Notes: generated by a model not told the origin, from the sequence alone. A stretch of 64,000 nucleotides of DNA from Opitutia bacterium (GCA_947474365.1 CANJIU010000018.1:1-64000); one strand, 5' to 3'; positions 1 through 9,279 are shown, numbered from the stretch's first letter. Numbers and translations are program-made.

Positions 1-230
1 CAAGCCGCAGTCTCTACGACCCGAGTCTGAACGGGCGTGCATCTCGGCGCACCACACTGCGAAAACCGCTCGTTCCGCAAAGGAACGTCAGCGAAACGCC
101 GGGTCCGCTCAAAACCCGGATCAACGACTTCGGTGACCACGGCTTTCACTCAAATCGTTGAACCCGGTTTCGGGTCAGAATCGGTGCTTATTGGGACGCG
201 CCAGATTGGCGCATATCCTAGAATCGTCCC
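1..230. other. Gene-free, hairpin-rich leader to first repeat copy
   Basis: No convincing gene is visible. The stretch holds a perfect 6-bp hairpin (CGTTCC at 71-76 against GGAACG at 82-87) and a longer imperfect inverted repeat (112-129 against 152-170) built around AACCCGG and TCAACGA. Bases 177-213 resemble, in inverse orientation, bases 11762-11798. The open frames here are short and give no recognisable protein. It may belong to the same structured non-coding element as the repeat that follows. Confidence 0.45.
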
Positions 231-510
231 GTAGGGTCAAAATACTCATACGGCCTCTCGGCGATAGAATTTCAGGAGGCCACCGAGGCGATCGCGGGTT
301 GGGACCTGACCAGATGGACTGCCGATCCGGTCGGCTGTCGCCAGGAGCCGACGCTCGGGTGTGGGCGTACCGAATAGGCACGTCTCGGAAACATGTGGCC
401 CGCCGGAAATGTCGATCAACGACTTGCGTAGGGCAGATTGTTCGACGCCACCTCAAATCTGGCCCTGTCCAGAATACGGTCCAAATAGAAACGCGACATA
501 ATGGCGCAAC
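231..510. repeat. 280-bp non-coding repeat, copy 1
   Basis: This stretch aligns without gaps to 9664-9943 (constant offset 9433). Over 236-481 I count about 39 mismatches by hand, roughly 84% identity, and 432-480 is identical over 49 bp. Base changes fall about twice as often on non-synonymous as on synonymous positions of the shared open frame, which argues against a coding role. A short stem (CTCGG/CCGAG) near 257-287 is kept in both copies. The two copies bracket the sigma/TonB/sialidase cluster. Confidence 0.75.
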
Positions 511-689
511 ACTACTGACTAAAACTATCGTCTGCCGACGGCCGGTAGCCGAGAGACGAGGCGTGACCAGGTGAGAACGCCCGAGGTTCCGGAGTGGGAC
601 TGCTCATTCTTGGGTGTCCCCGCCGGTAGTCCTGCCCGGTAATTCGATAGGGGCGGGATCGACAAATACCCTTTCGGTCCAAGCGTACT

Positions 690-705
690 TTTCCGCTAGC
701 GGAAA
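690..705. promoter_or_regulatory. 16-bp perfect palindrome upstream of sigma factor gene
   Basis: TTTCCGCTAGCGGAAA is a perfect palindrome that ends inside the GGAAA of the putative ECF promoter. Its position suggests an operator, perhaps for a dimeric regulator acting on the sigma/anti-sigma/receptor cluster. No regulator can be assigned from the sequence. Confidence 0.45.
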
Positions 706-726
706 CGACCGTGCCGTTCGTTAATG
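701..726 (+). promoter_or_regulatory. Putative ECF promoter of the sigma-factor operon
   Basis: GGAAA at 701-705 is followed by TTCGTTAATG at 717-726. The same two blocks at the same distance stand before the TonB receptor (2329-2354), with unlike sequence between them. The layout resembles ECF-type -35/-10 elements, which suggests that the sigma factor drives its own operon. If so, the ATG at 724 lies inside the -10 region and translation would start at 739. Confidence 0.5.
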
Positions 727-738
727 TCCGTGCCGCCC

Positions 739-1275
739 ATGTCTTCCCCGCCAACCGACGATGCCCGCTGGTTTTCCGCCGAGGTGCAGCCGCACGATGC
801 GGCGCTGCGAGGCTGGCTGCGCGCCAAGTTTTCGGCACTCGGCGACATCGATGACGTGGTGCAGGAAACCTACACTCGTGTGCTGCAGATCCGCGCCCGC
901 GATCCGTTGCGCCAGCACGCGGTCAAGCCGCTGCTGTTCACGACCGCCCGCAATCTCGCGCTCGACGAGCTGCGCCGTCGCCAGATCGCACCCATGTACG
1001 CGCTGCCGGAGGATGCCGACGCGGCAGTGTTTGCCGACAACGCGCCCGGCGTCAGCGAAACCGTGGTCCGGCGCGAGGAACTCGCCCTGCTTGCGGAGGC
1101 GATTCAGACGCTTCCCGAGCGTTGCCGGCGAATTCTTACGCTTCGGAAAATTTACGGCCTGCCGCAGAAGGAAATCGCGCGCCAGCTCGGCATCTCCGAG
1201 CACACGGTCGAGGCGCAGGTGGGCATCGGCATGCACCGCTGCGCCGATTACCTCAGCCGCCTGGGACTGCCATGA
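739..1275 (+). CDS. ECF RNA polymerase sigma factor, FecI-like
   Basis: This small sigma-70 family protein (178 residues from this start) would direct RNA polymerase to a few promoters in answer to an envelope signal. Region 2 is visible as the DIDDVVQETYTRVLQ block near the N terminus. Region 4 is the LPERCRRILTLR / LPQKEIARQLGISEHTVE helix-turn-helix near the C terminus. The gene overlaps the following anti-sigma gene (TGA at 1273, ATG at 1272), as in FecI/FecR pairs. An upstream ATG at 724 is in frame, but it sits within a motif that recurs before the TonB receptor, so 739 is preferred. The likely targets are this operon and the receptor gene. Confidence 0.85.
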   Translation: MSSPPTDDARWFSAEVQPHDAALRGWLRAKFSALGDIDDVVQETYTRVLQIRARDPLRQHAVKPLLFTTARNLALDELRRRQIAPMYALPEDADAAVFADNAPGVSETVVRREELALLAEAIQTLPERCRRILTLRKIYGLPQKEIARQLGISEHTVEAQVGIGMHRCADYLSRLGLP

Positions 1276-2315
1276 GCTCCCACGATTCCAATTTCGAAAG
1301 CGATCTCCACCCCATTGCCGCCACCGCCGCGGCTTGGCTCTCCCGGCGCGACCGCGGTTTCACGCCCGCCGAACAGGACGCGTTTTTACAGTGGCTCGCG
1401 GCCGATCCGCGCCACCGCGCCGAAGTCGCGCGCATCGAGCGCTCCTGGCAGGCGCTCGACTCCCTCGCGGCCTGGCAGCCGGCGGACGGCACTGCGCCCA
1501 ATCCCGATCTGCTGGCGCCACGGCCCGCCGGCCGGCACCGCTGGTTAGCCCGCGCGGGCTTTGCGGCGGCTGGTGCTGTTCTCGCGGCCGCGGTGATTGC
1601 GCTTTGGTGGCCGGCTCCAGTTTCATCCGTCGCGGTCGGGAAGATTTCATCCGCGGTGGCCGGGGTGCGCGTGTTGCCCCGCCCCGAACCACAGGCGCTG
1701 GCCGATGGCTCGGTCGCCGAGATCAAGCATGGCGGGCACTTCGAGGTGGCCTTCGACCAGGCTGAGCGACGCGTGCGACTGCAGAAAGGCGAAGTGCATC
1801 TTACCGTGGCGAAGGACGCCGCGCGGCCTTTCGTCGTCGAAGTGGGCGGCGTGAAGGTGCGCGCGGTCGGCACGGCGTTCAGCGTGCGCCTTGAGCGCGA
1901 CCAAGTCGACGTGCTGGTGACCGAGGGTCGGGTGTTGGTTGAATCGGCGAACGGCGCCCCAGTTTCGGTGGCGAACGGCGAGCGGGCACGCGTCGGCGCG
2001 GATCTACGACCGGTGGTGGCGGCGGAAGAACCCGAGGCGATCGAGCAGGCGCTGGCGTGGCGCACCGTGCGGCTCGAATTCGAGGGCCTGCCGCTCGTGG
2101 CCGTGGTGACGGAGTTCAATCTGCGCAACTCGCTCCAACTCGCGATTGGCGACGCCGCAGCGGGGCGGGTGAAGGTGGCTGGCACATTCCAGGCCGACAA
2201 ACCTGAGGCGTTCGCGCGTCTGCTCGAAGCGGGGTTCGGCATCGCCGTCGAGCGCCGGGCCGGCGGCGCTTGGGTGCTGCACAGTGCCCCGCCGCCCGCC
2301 GCGAAAAAATTGTGA
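1272..2315 (+). CDS. FecR-like transmembrane anti-sigma factor
   Basis: This 347-residue protein is the expected partner of the preceding sigma factor. The N-terminal cytoplasmic part (about 15-65) has the FecR-type WLSRRDRGFTPAEQDAFLQW block. One membrane helix lies near 94-113. A FecR domain follows at about 125-225 (GEVHLTVAKDAARPF, VGTAFSVR, VLVTEGRV). The C-terminal part (about 255-330) resembles the secretin/TonB short domain often found there. In the Fec model it senses the loaded TonB receptor in the periplasm and frees or activates the sigma factor. The start overlaps the sigma stop, which implies translational coupling. Confidence 0.85.
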   Translation: MSSHDSNFESDLHPIAATAAAWLSRRDRGFTPAEQDAFLQWLAADPRHRAEVARIERSWQALDSLAAWQPADGTAPNPDLLAPRPAGRHRWLARAGFAAAGAVLAAAVIALWWPAPVSSVAVGKISSAVAGVRVLPRPEPQALADGSVAEIKHGGHFEVAFDQAERRVRLQKGEVHLTVAKDAARPFVVEVGGVKVRAVGTAFSVRLERDQVDVLVTEGRVLVESANGAPVSVANGERARVGADLRPVVAAEEPEAIEQALAWRTVRLEFEGLPLVAVVTEFNLRNSLQLAIGDAAAGRVKVAGTFQADKPEAFARLLEAGFGIAVERRAGGAWVLHSAPPPAAKKL

Positions 2316-2328
2316 CGGAATCTTTAAC

Positions 2329-2354
2329 GGAAATCGCCCGCCCATTCGTTAATG
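2329..2354 (+). promoter_or_regulatory. Putative ECF promoter of the TonB receptor gene
   Basis: GGAAA (2329-2333) and TTCGTTAATG (2345-2354) repeat the arrangement found at 701-726 with identical spacing, although the 11 bases between differ. This supports separate transcription of the receptor gene by the upstream sigma factor. It also places the usable start codon downstream at 2409 rather than at the ATG at 2352. Confidence 0.5.
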
Positions 2355-2408
2355 ACCGCGGACCGGCCAGCACCCCGCCAGCGCCCGAGTCCGATATATG
2401 AAACCCCC

Positions 2409-5400
2409 ATGATCTGTCTCCACCCCGCCACGCGACTGCTGCGTCTCGTCGTGTTGTGGGCTGGTGTCCTGCTCGGCGGTTTGGTATTCGCCGTTCCCGA
2501 GGCACTGAAGACTCCGTTCGACGTGGCCGGCGGCGACGCCGCCGCAACCCTCCGACAACTCTCGCGGCAAGCGCGCGATTCCGTTGTTTTTCCAATTGAC
2601 CATGTCCGCGGCGTCAGGACCAACCCGATCCAGGGCGACTTCACGACCCGCGAAGCCGCCGAGCAGATGACCGCCGGCACCGACTTGTACGTTTCCCAGG
2701 ATCCCCAAACCGGCGCGCTGCTCATCGGGCGACGAGATCAACCGGAAATCGCGCCATCTTCGGCCGCACCTCAGGTCGCCCTACCCCAATCTTCTTCTGT
2801 GAAAACCCGCACCCTGTTCGCCCTCCTCGCCGGCTGGCTCGCCGCCGGCACTCCCGCCGCCAGCGCCCAAGGCACCGGCTCCATCGAAGGCCGCGTCTTC
2901 AACGCCGCCACTGGAAGTGCGCTCGTCAACGCTCAAGTGTCAATTGAGGGCACGGCACGCCAAGTGACCACTGACGACCGCGGCTCCTACCGGATAGCGG
3001 GGGTGCCTGCGGGCGAAGCGCGCCTCGGCGTCGCCTACGCCGGCATGGAACGTGAGTTCGCCACGGTCAGGGTGCCCGCCGACGGCACCGTGCAGCGCGA
3101 GTTCGAACTGCGGCTGCTCGGTATGGAGAAGGCTGGTGAAGTGGTTAAGTTGAATGCGTTCAACGTCGTCGCTGACCGCGAGATGAGCGCCCAGGCGATT
3201 GCCATGAACGAGCAACGGCACGCCCCCAACATCAAGAACGTCGTTTCAATCGACGAATACGGGGATCGCGGTGGAGAGAACATCGGCGAGTTTTTGCGTT
3301 TTATGCCGGGCGTTGCGGTGGTTGGCCTTCCAGAGGCCGGCAACCTCTCCCTCCGGGGAATTCCCTCCAACAACACCAACATGTCGATCGACGGCGCTCC
3401 CGTGGCTTCCGCGGAACCAAGCTCCCGGTCGGTCAACCTGCAGGCCGTTCCGATGGCGAACGTCTCGCGCGTCGAAATCACCAAGGTGCCCACACCGGAC
3501 ACTCCCGCCAGCGGACTCGGCGGATCGGTGAACCTGATTTCTGCCAGTGCCTTCGACAAGAAGAGACCCGAATTCTCCTATCAAGTGTATTGGCAGTTCG
3601 ACGACACCACCGGAATCAATCTGGGCGGCGGACGCCAGTGGCAGTTGCCGGAGATGAACACCAAATACCACAAACCTTCCGTGCAACTTCGGTATGCCTT
3701 TCCTGTGACGCCCAACTTTGCACTGACCCTCGGTGCAGACTACACGTGGCGCCGGATGATCCAGGGAGATGAACAGGGCACCTGGGATCTGGTGCGCCTG
3801 GTCCAGACCAGCGCCGCGTGGGCGGAACTCACCCAGCCCATCACCACCCGCTCCGCCCAACTAGGCGCGGAATGGCGGCTCGGGTCGTCGGACACTTTGT
3901 CGCTGAGTCTGCACCATCGCGAACATGAGCGATGGACCACCCGAAGCCAGTTGGCCATCACCTATGGCGCCGGCACGATCGGGGATGCGACGTTCTCGCA
4001 GGGAGCGTCCACCGGGGTGGGCTCGGTGAGTCACGGCAACAACTGGAACGTGTTGGCTACAGAAACCAACCAGGCCACCCTGAAATATCGACATCTGGGC
4101 AGGTTGTGGCGCTTGGACGCAACCGGCTCCTGGTCCGAGTCCGAGGCGGTGCAAGACGATATCAAGAAAGGGTTCTTCTTTACCGGGAACGCCTCGATCA
4201 CCAACTTGATTCTCCGCGGCGACGGCATTGGGAACGCTGGTGGGATCCTGCCCGCCCGGTACTCGGCGGTCACTCGTGCAGGCGCGCCGGTGGACATTTA
4301 CGACGGGGCCAACTACTCGATCAACAATGGCCAATCGGCGGCACAGACGCGTGGTGGCCGGCTGACCGGGACACGGCTGGATCTGACCCGCGAGTTGAGT
4401 GTTGGTGTTCCGTTGAGCATTAAGGTCGGGGCCGCGGCCAACGAAGAACGGCGGGATCTTCGCTCCGGCACCTGGCAGTGGAATTTTCGCCCAAATGGCG
4501 CGACCGATGTGGCGTCCCGATTGGCGGCGAACTTCGATGTGTTTGACGAGGGCTTCCTCCGTGAGCCGCCAAGAGTCGCCGGCGTTCCCGTGCGACTCAC
4601 CAGTCAGAAGAAGCTGTTTTATCTCTACCGACTGCATCCCGACTGGTTCGTGCTGGACGAACCGCTCGCGCACCAAAACCTCGTCGCTGGATCGCGTGCC
4701 TATCAGGAAACGATCACGGCGGCCTATTTGCGGACCGATCTTCGCCTGATGCAAAACCGGCTCGGGATCGTCACCGGAGTTCGCTTTGAGCAAACCAGCG
4801 GCGAAGGGCAGGGCCCCCTTGATGACATCAACGCACAGTACCAGCGGGATGCGGCGGGGAATTTCCTGCGTAATGCGAGCGGACAACGGATTCTGATCAC
4901 GAACGATGCGCTCGCGCTCGCCAAGTTGCGTTACCGGGAACGGTCGGCCCAGTCATCGACCAATTACCGTGACTTCTTCCCGAGCCTGAATGCGACCTAC
5001 GATTTGACGGAGAAACTGGTCTTCCGCGCGGCCTATGCCCGTACCATTGGCCGCCCCCGGCTCGATTTCATCACCCCGGGTCTCACCATCTCGGCCCCGG
5101 AGGTCACAAACCCGACCATCACGCTCAACAATCCCAAATTGAAGCCATGGAAAGCCCAAAACTTCGACCTGTCGTTGGAGACGTACAACTTCAAGGACGG
5201 AGTCGGATCACTCGGGGTGTTCCAGAAAGACATCACGGACTTTTTCGGCGATCTGCGGACACCGGCGACCCCGGAACTCCTGGCCATTTACGGGCTCGAA
5301 CATGACTCATCGCTTCTCAACTACTCGGTTTCGACGCAAGTCAACGCGGGCGATGCGAGGGTGACAGGCCTGGAGTTCGGCTACCGGCAATCGCTGACCT

Positions 5401-5831
5401 TCCTTCCGCACTGGGCGCGCGGCCTCCAGGTGTTCGTGACTGCCACGAAGTTGAAGGTGCAAGGCAGCAGCACGTCGGACTTCGTAGGATTTGCGCCGGA
5501 AGTCTTCTCAGGAGGAGTCAATTTGATCCGTCCGCGCTTCTACATCAAAGCGAACTTCAGCTATCAGGCCGAGACCCGCGGGGCCGCCTTCCCCGCCAGT
5601 GCGACCATTCCGGTGGGGACCTTCGACTACCAGGGAAAGGTCACCCGGTTGGCCCTCAGCGCGCAGTATGCCTTCACTCGAAAAATCGCCCTTTACGTCG
5701 CGCTGACGGATCTCCTGCCCGTGTCACAGGACAGCCGGCGCTATGCGCCACAGACTCCCGAGTACGCGAGGACACGTCGCGCCCAGGCGCTGAATTCCTA
5801 CACGACGATCGGCGTGAAAGGATCCTTTTGA
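2409..5831 (+). CDS. TonB-dependent outer-membrane receptor with N-terminal STN domain
   Basis: A large receptor (1140 residues) for TonB-driven import through the outer membrane. The start at 2409 gives a good signal peptide (hydrophobic core RLVVLWAGVLLGGLVFA). A secretin/TonB short N-terminal domain follows (about 30-108), then a second signal-like stretch that begins at an in-frame GTG (2799, core TLFALLAGWLAAG). Next come a carboxypeptidase-regulatory-like beta domain (about 158-240), a plug domain (from about 250; IGEFLRFMPGVAV, LRGIPSNNTNMSIDGAP) and a long beta barrel ending in an aromatic residue (GVKGSF). With the upstream sigma/anti-sigma pair it forms a Fec-like signalling receptor. 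The substrate is unknown; the downstream sialidase-like genes suggest a glycan. Confidence 0.9.
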   Translation: MICLHPATRLLRLVVLWAGVLLGGLVFAVPEALKTPFDVAGGDAAATLRQLSRQARDSVVFPIDHVRGVRTNPIQGDFTTREAAEQMTAGTDLYVSQDPQTGALLIGRRDQPEIAPSSAAPQVALPQSSSVKTRTLFALLAGWLAAGTPAASAQGTGSIEGRVFNAATGSALVNAQVSIEGTARQVTTDDRGSYRIAGVPAGEARLGVAYAGMEREFATVRVPADGTVQREFELRLLGMEKAGEVVKLNAFNVVADREMSAQAIAMNEQRHAPNIKNVVSIDEYGDRGGENIGEFLRFMPGVAVVGLPEAGNLSLRGIPSNNTNMSIDGAPVASAEPSSRSVNLQAVPMANVSRVEITKVPTPDTPASGLGGSVNLISASAFDKKRPEFSYQVYWQFDDTTGINLGGGRQWQLPEMNTKYHKPSVQLRYAFPVTPNFALTLGADYTWRRMIQGDEQGTWDLVRLVQTSAAWAELTQPITTRSAQLGAEWRLGSSDTLSLSLHHREHERWTTRSQLAITYGAGTIGDATFSQGASTGVGSVSHGNNWNVLATETNQATLKYRHLGRLWRLDATGSWSESEAVQDDIKKGFFFTGNASITNLILRGDGIGNAGGILPARYSAVTRAGAPVDIYDGANYSINNGQSAAQTRGGRLTGTRLDLTRELSVGVPLSIKVGAAANEERRDLRSGTWQWNFRPNGATDVASRLAANFDVFDEGFLREPPRVAGVPVRLTSQKKLFYLYRLHPDWFVLDEPLAHQNLVAGSRAYQETITAAYLRTDLRLMQNRLGIVTGVRFEQTSGEGQGPLDDINAQYQRDAAGNFLRNASGQRILITNDALALAKLRYRERSAQSSTNYRDFFPSLNATYDLTEKLVFRAAYARTIGRPRLDFITPGLTISAPEVTNPTITLNNPKLKPWKAQNFDLSLETYNFKDGVGSLGVFQKDITDFFGDLRTPATPELLAIYGLEHDSSLLNYSVSTQVNAGDARVTGLEFGYRQSLTFLPHWARGLQVFVTATKLKVQGSSTSDFVGFAPEVFSGGVNLIRPRFYIKANFSYQAETRGAAFPASATIPVGTFDYQGKVTRLALSAQYAFTRKIALYVALTDLLPVSQDSRRYAPQTPEYARTRRAQALNSYTTIGVKGSF

Positions 5832-5874
5832 CCGCGCCTGAATTTGTCTCCACCCCACAGCCGACCGCAATTCG

Positions 5875-7872
5875 ATGAAATCCACCGGCAAGCTGGTCAC
5901 GGCCCTGCTACTCGCGCTGCCGTCCGCACTGAATGCAGCTCGGGCATCTCAGGCGGAAAACGACGGCTCATACTGGGTGTTTGTTCAGCCCGGTGGCTTC
6001 CGGATGGGGGCGGAACCGGGACCGGACGTATTGAAGCCCGGACGTCTGAGAAGCTACGACGGTCCCGACTGGGATGAGTCCACGGTTCACGACGTGCGCA
6101 TCACCCAGGCCTTTGCCATCGGCTTGTCGCGTGTTACCCAAAAGGAGTATGCGCGGTTCCGTCCGCAACACAGGGAATATCTCCTTTCCCGAGGTTTGGC
6201 ATGGGATGCGGACGCGCCCGTGACGATGGTCTCATGGCACGAGGCGGATGCCTACTGCCGTTGGTTAAGCGAAAGGGAGGGGAAAGTCATCCGGCTGCCT
6301 ACCGAAGCCGAGTGGGAGTTTGCTGCCCGGCAGGCGAAACGCCTGGGGCTTGTGGGTATGGGTGACGGAATTCAGGAGTGGTGTCATGACTGGTGGGGGC
6401 CCTACCGCCCGGAACCTGAAACGAATCCGCTCGGTGCCGGGAGCGGCGATGTCCGGGTGGCGCGCGGAGGAGGCAATGGCCCGGAACGCCTGGAGACCGC
6501 CGAGATCGAAGTCGATGGCGTCATAACGGCGGCGACGAGGCGAGTGACACCGCGGATCACCGACCGATCCGGCAGCGTACCCGACGACCGCAGTGCGAAT
6601 CTCTCCTTTCGGTTGGTGCAGGGGGAACGGCCGGATGGCTCGTTTCGCCCCGATCCGCCACCGGCCGAAGCCAACACCAACGTTTCACAGCAGGCGGCGC
6701 CGTGGGAGAGACAACGAGACCCCGCAACACCCTACTTCATCGGCGGCGTTCCGTTTATCCGGCAACCGGAGGATCCCCTGTCACTGCCCTACTTCGGGCG
6801 GCATCACGTGCCCAGCATCGTCTTTTGTGCCAATGGCGATCTGCTGGCTACGTCCTTCACAGCACCGGACGATGGCAGCAGACAGATGGCGATCATCTTC
6901 AGCCGCCTGAGACGGGGAGCCACCGCCTGGTCCCCTCCGGCACGCTTCTTCATCGTTCCCGATCGAAATAACAAGGGGTTGTTGTTCAACGCGGGGCCGG
7001 GGGAGCTACATCACTACAATATGTTCAAGGACAATGTGCAGAACGCCTATTCCATCGCGAAGCGCGTGAGCACGGACAACGGATTGACCTGGACCGCGGC
7101 ACGGACCGTGCATCCCTATCCCGCCAAACAATCGGCGCTGACCACGTTCACCGGCACCCCGCGGTTCATCAGCGAAATACACCCGGTAAGATTGGCGGAT
7201 GGCACCCTGGTCATTCCCAGTGACGCCGCCGGCGGAAACGACGGCGGGACGGTCTTGTGGAGGAGCCGAGACGAGGGTGAGTCATTTGCAGAGATGACGC
7301 GTTTTGGTTGGAATCACGCCGAGTTCGCCAAGCCCGGAGGCAAAGCCGGCTGGATTGCCGGCATCCATGCGTCTTTCGTCGAACTCAAGGATGGACGCCT
7401 GCTGGCAATCGGAAGGAGTAACAACATCGAAGGGCGCATGCCAATGAGTGTCACGGCCGACCGGGGCCTAACCTGGACCTATAGAGCAAGCCCTTTCCCG
7501 CCTATTCTTTCTGGGCAGCGAGCGGTTTTGGTGAGGCTGCAGGAGGGGCCGCTTTTGGTCCTCTCCTATACCGATCTCAATGCGAGCTACCAAAAAGGAC
7601 TTCAACAGGGAATCGATGTGACTGACGAGGCCGGCCGCGTGAGCAAAGGATTCGGGACTTTCTCCGCGCTTTCCTTCGATGAAGGAGAAACCTGGGGAAG
7701 CTACAAAATCATCCCCTTGGATCAGCAGAACCCGTTTGATGGCGAGCGCGGGGGGTATCTGGCCTTCGTGCAGACGCCGGACGGAGTGATTCATTTCGTG
7801 ACCAGCCGTCATTATTACAGCTGCAACCTTGCCTGGCTGAAGGCCCCGGCAAAGGTTGCGGCACGGAAGTAG
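5875..7872 (+). CDS. Secreted SUMF1-like / BNR sialidase-like fusion protein
   Basis: This 665-residue exported protein (signal core LVTALLLALPSALNA) joins two folds. Residues about 33-265 look like the SUMF1/formylglycine-generating-enzyme fold: GGFRMGAE, WHEADAYCRWLSEREG, RLPTEAEWEFAARQ, IQEWCHDWW, RVARGGG, LSFRLV. The C-terminal cysteine pair required for oxidase activity in true formylglycine-generating enzymes is not seen, so a binding role is more likely. Residues about 300-655 form a BNR beta-propeller with Asp-box-like motifs (STDNGLTW, SRDEGESF, TADRGLTW, SFDEGETW), as in exo-alpha-sialidases and related glycan-active proteins. It lies 43 bp behind the TonB receptor and is probably co-expressed. 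Catalysis is not proven. Confidence 0.8.
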   Translation: MKSTGKLVTALLLALPSALNAARASQAENDGSYWVFVQPGGFRMGAEPGPDVLKPGRLRSYDGPDWDESTVHDVRITQAFAIGLSRVTQKEYARFRPQHREYLLSRGLAWDADAPVTMVSWHEADAYCRWLSEREGKVIRLPTEAEWEFAARQAKRLGLVGMGDGIQEWCHDWWGPYRPEPETNPLGAGSGDVRVARGGGNGPERLETAEIEVDGVITAATRRVTPRITDRSGSVPDDRSANLSFRLVQGERPDGSFRPDPPPAEANTNVSQQAAPWERQRDPATPYFIGGVPFIRQPEDPLSLPYFGRHHVPSIVFCANGDLLATSFTAPDDGSRQMAIIFSRLRRGATAWSPPARFFIVPDRNNKGLLFNAGPGELHHYNMFKDNVQNAYSIAKRVSTDNGLTWTAARTVHPYPAKQSALTTFTGTPRFISEIHPVRLADGTLVIPSDAAGGNDGGTVLWRSRDEGESFAEMTRFGWNHAEFAKPGGKAGWIAGIHASFVELKDGRLLAIGRSNNIEGRMPMSVTADRGLTWTYRASPFPPILSGQRAVLVRLQEGPLLVLSYTDLNASYQKGLQQGIDVTDEAGRVSKGFGTFSALSFDEGETWGSYKIIPLDQQNPFDGERGGYLAFVQTPDGVIHFVTSRHYYSCNLAWLKAPAKVAARK

Positions 7873-7977
7873 AGATGGGCGATTATCGAGAGACATAAAC
7901 CGCGCCCTCTACGCCCGCGATGGCACGCACAAGTTTTCAGCGATCCGCGCCAGGCGAGAATTCAACCCCGCACTTCC

Positions 7978-9279
7978 ATGCCAATCCTCCTTCGAGCACT
8001 CGCTCCATCCAGCGCATCCGGGCAGGCGCGACGCCGGCCAGCGCGTGTCGCCCTGGCATGCGTCGCGTTGATCATGCTGCCTTTCGCGTCTCCCGGCGCG
8101 GCCATGGCGCAGGAGCAGCCGTTTCTCGCGCCGCCGGCGCACGTCGGACCGCCGCTCGCGTGGCACGCGACCACCAGCCGCGCCTTCCAGGGCATTCCGA
8201 GCCTGGCGGTCGCGCGGGAGGGGCGGCTGTGGGCGACGTGGTATGCGGGCATCACGCCGGGCGAGGACCGCAACAACTACGTCGTCGTCAGCACCAGCGG
8301 CGACGGCGGCGCCACCTGGCAGGAGGTTTTCACGATCGATCCGGATGCGGGCGGCCCCGTGCGCGCGTTCGATCCGGAAATCTGGCTGGCGCCCGACGGG
8401 CGGCTGTTCGTCTTCTGGGCGCAGGGGGTGGGCGACAACGACGACGCGCGCGTGAAGGCCGCGTTGAAGGGCGGCGTGTGGTGCGTGACCACCGACACGC
8501 CGAACCTCCCGCAGCCGAAGTGGAGCGCGTCGCGGCGGCTGACCGACGGGGTCATGATGTGCAAGCCGCTCGTGCTCTCGACGGGCGAGTGGGCGCTGCC
8601 GGCGTCCCTCTGGCGGCTGGCCGATCACAGCGCCCGCATGGTCGTCTCGACCGATCGCGGTGTGACGTGGTCGCTGCGCGGCGCCTGCCACGTCCCGGCG
8701 GCGGACCGCGGGCACGACGAACACATGATTGTCGAGCGGCGCGACGGTTCGCTCTGGCTGCTGGCCCGCACGCGCTACGGCATCGGCGAGAGCATCTCGA
8801 CCGACCGCGGGCGCACCTGGCCCGAGCTGAAGGCCGCTGCGATCCCGCATCCGACGGCGCGGTTCTTCGTCACCCGGTTGAGTTCCGGCAACCTTCTGCT
8901 GGTCAAACACGGTTCGATGGAAACGCGCGGCACGCGCTCGCACCTGACCGCATATGTCTCCCGCGACGACGGCCGCACCTGGGCCGGCGGGCTGCTGCTC
9001 GACGAACGCGTCGGCGTGTCCTATCCGGACGGCCAGCAGGTGGCGGACGGCGTCATCCGCATCGCCTACGATTACAGCCGCGTCGGCGCGCGCCACATCC
9101 TGTTCGCCAATTTCCGCGAGGAGGACGTGGCGGCAGGGAAGGACGTCAGCGGCGCGGTGCGGCTGCGGCAATTGGTGAGTGAAGCCTCGGGCGGCCAGGA
9201 GAAGACCAAGTCGGCGCCGAAAAAGTCGACGACCATAAAGCCTGTGGAACCTGCAAAAGCGATCGCCCCAACCCGCTAA
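7978..9279 (+). CDS. Secreted BNR-repeat exo-alpha-sialidase-like protein
   Basis: A 433-residue exported propeller protein. The long basic N terminus and hydrophobic stretch (VALACVALIMLPFA) end near AMAQE, a plausible signal-peptidase site. Four Asp boxes are visible (SGDGGATW, STDRGVTW, STDRGRTW, SRDDGRTW) along with a PSLAVAREGRLWATWYAG blade typical of the GH33-like BNR superfamily. A Lys/Pro-rich tail follows the last blade. It ends the sigma/anti-sigma/TonB/sialidase cluster, 105 bp after the fusion protein. In this phylum such proteins are often annotated as sialidases, but the true substrate is uncertain. Confidence 0.8.
   Translation: MPILLRALAPSSASGQARRRPARVALACVALIMLPFASPGAAMAQEQPFLAPPAHVGPPLAWHATTSRAFQGIPSLAVAREGRLWATWYAGITPGEDRNNYVVVSTSGDGGATWQEVFTIDPDAGGPVRAFDPEIWLAPDGRLFVFWAQGVGDNDDARVKAALKGGVWCVTTDTPNLPQPKWSASRRLTDGVMMCKPLVLSTGEWALPASLWRLADHSARMVVSTDRGVTWSLRGACHVPAADRGHDEHMIVERRDGSLWLLARTRYGIGESISTDRGRTWPELKAAAIPHPTARFFVTRLSSGNLLLVKHGSMETRGTRSHLTAYVSRDDGRTWAGGLLLDERVGVSYPDGQQVADGVIRIAYDYSRVGARHILFANFREEDVAAGKDVSGAVRLRQLVSEASGGQEKTKSAPKKSTTIKPVEPAKAIAPTR

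Noticed and set aside
158..574. 138-codon open frame in the first repeat, similar to a frame at 9594-10049
   Set aside because: The two frames align, but changes are about twice as often non-synonymous as synonymous, and neither has a recognisable domain. The similarity is better explained by a non-coding repeat.
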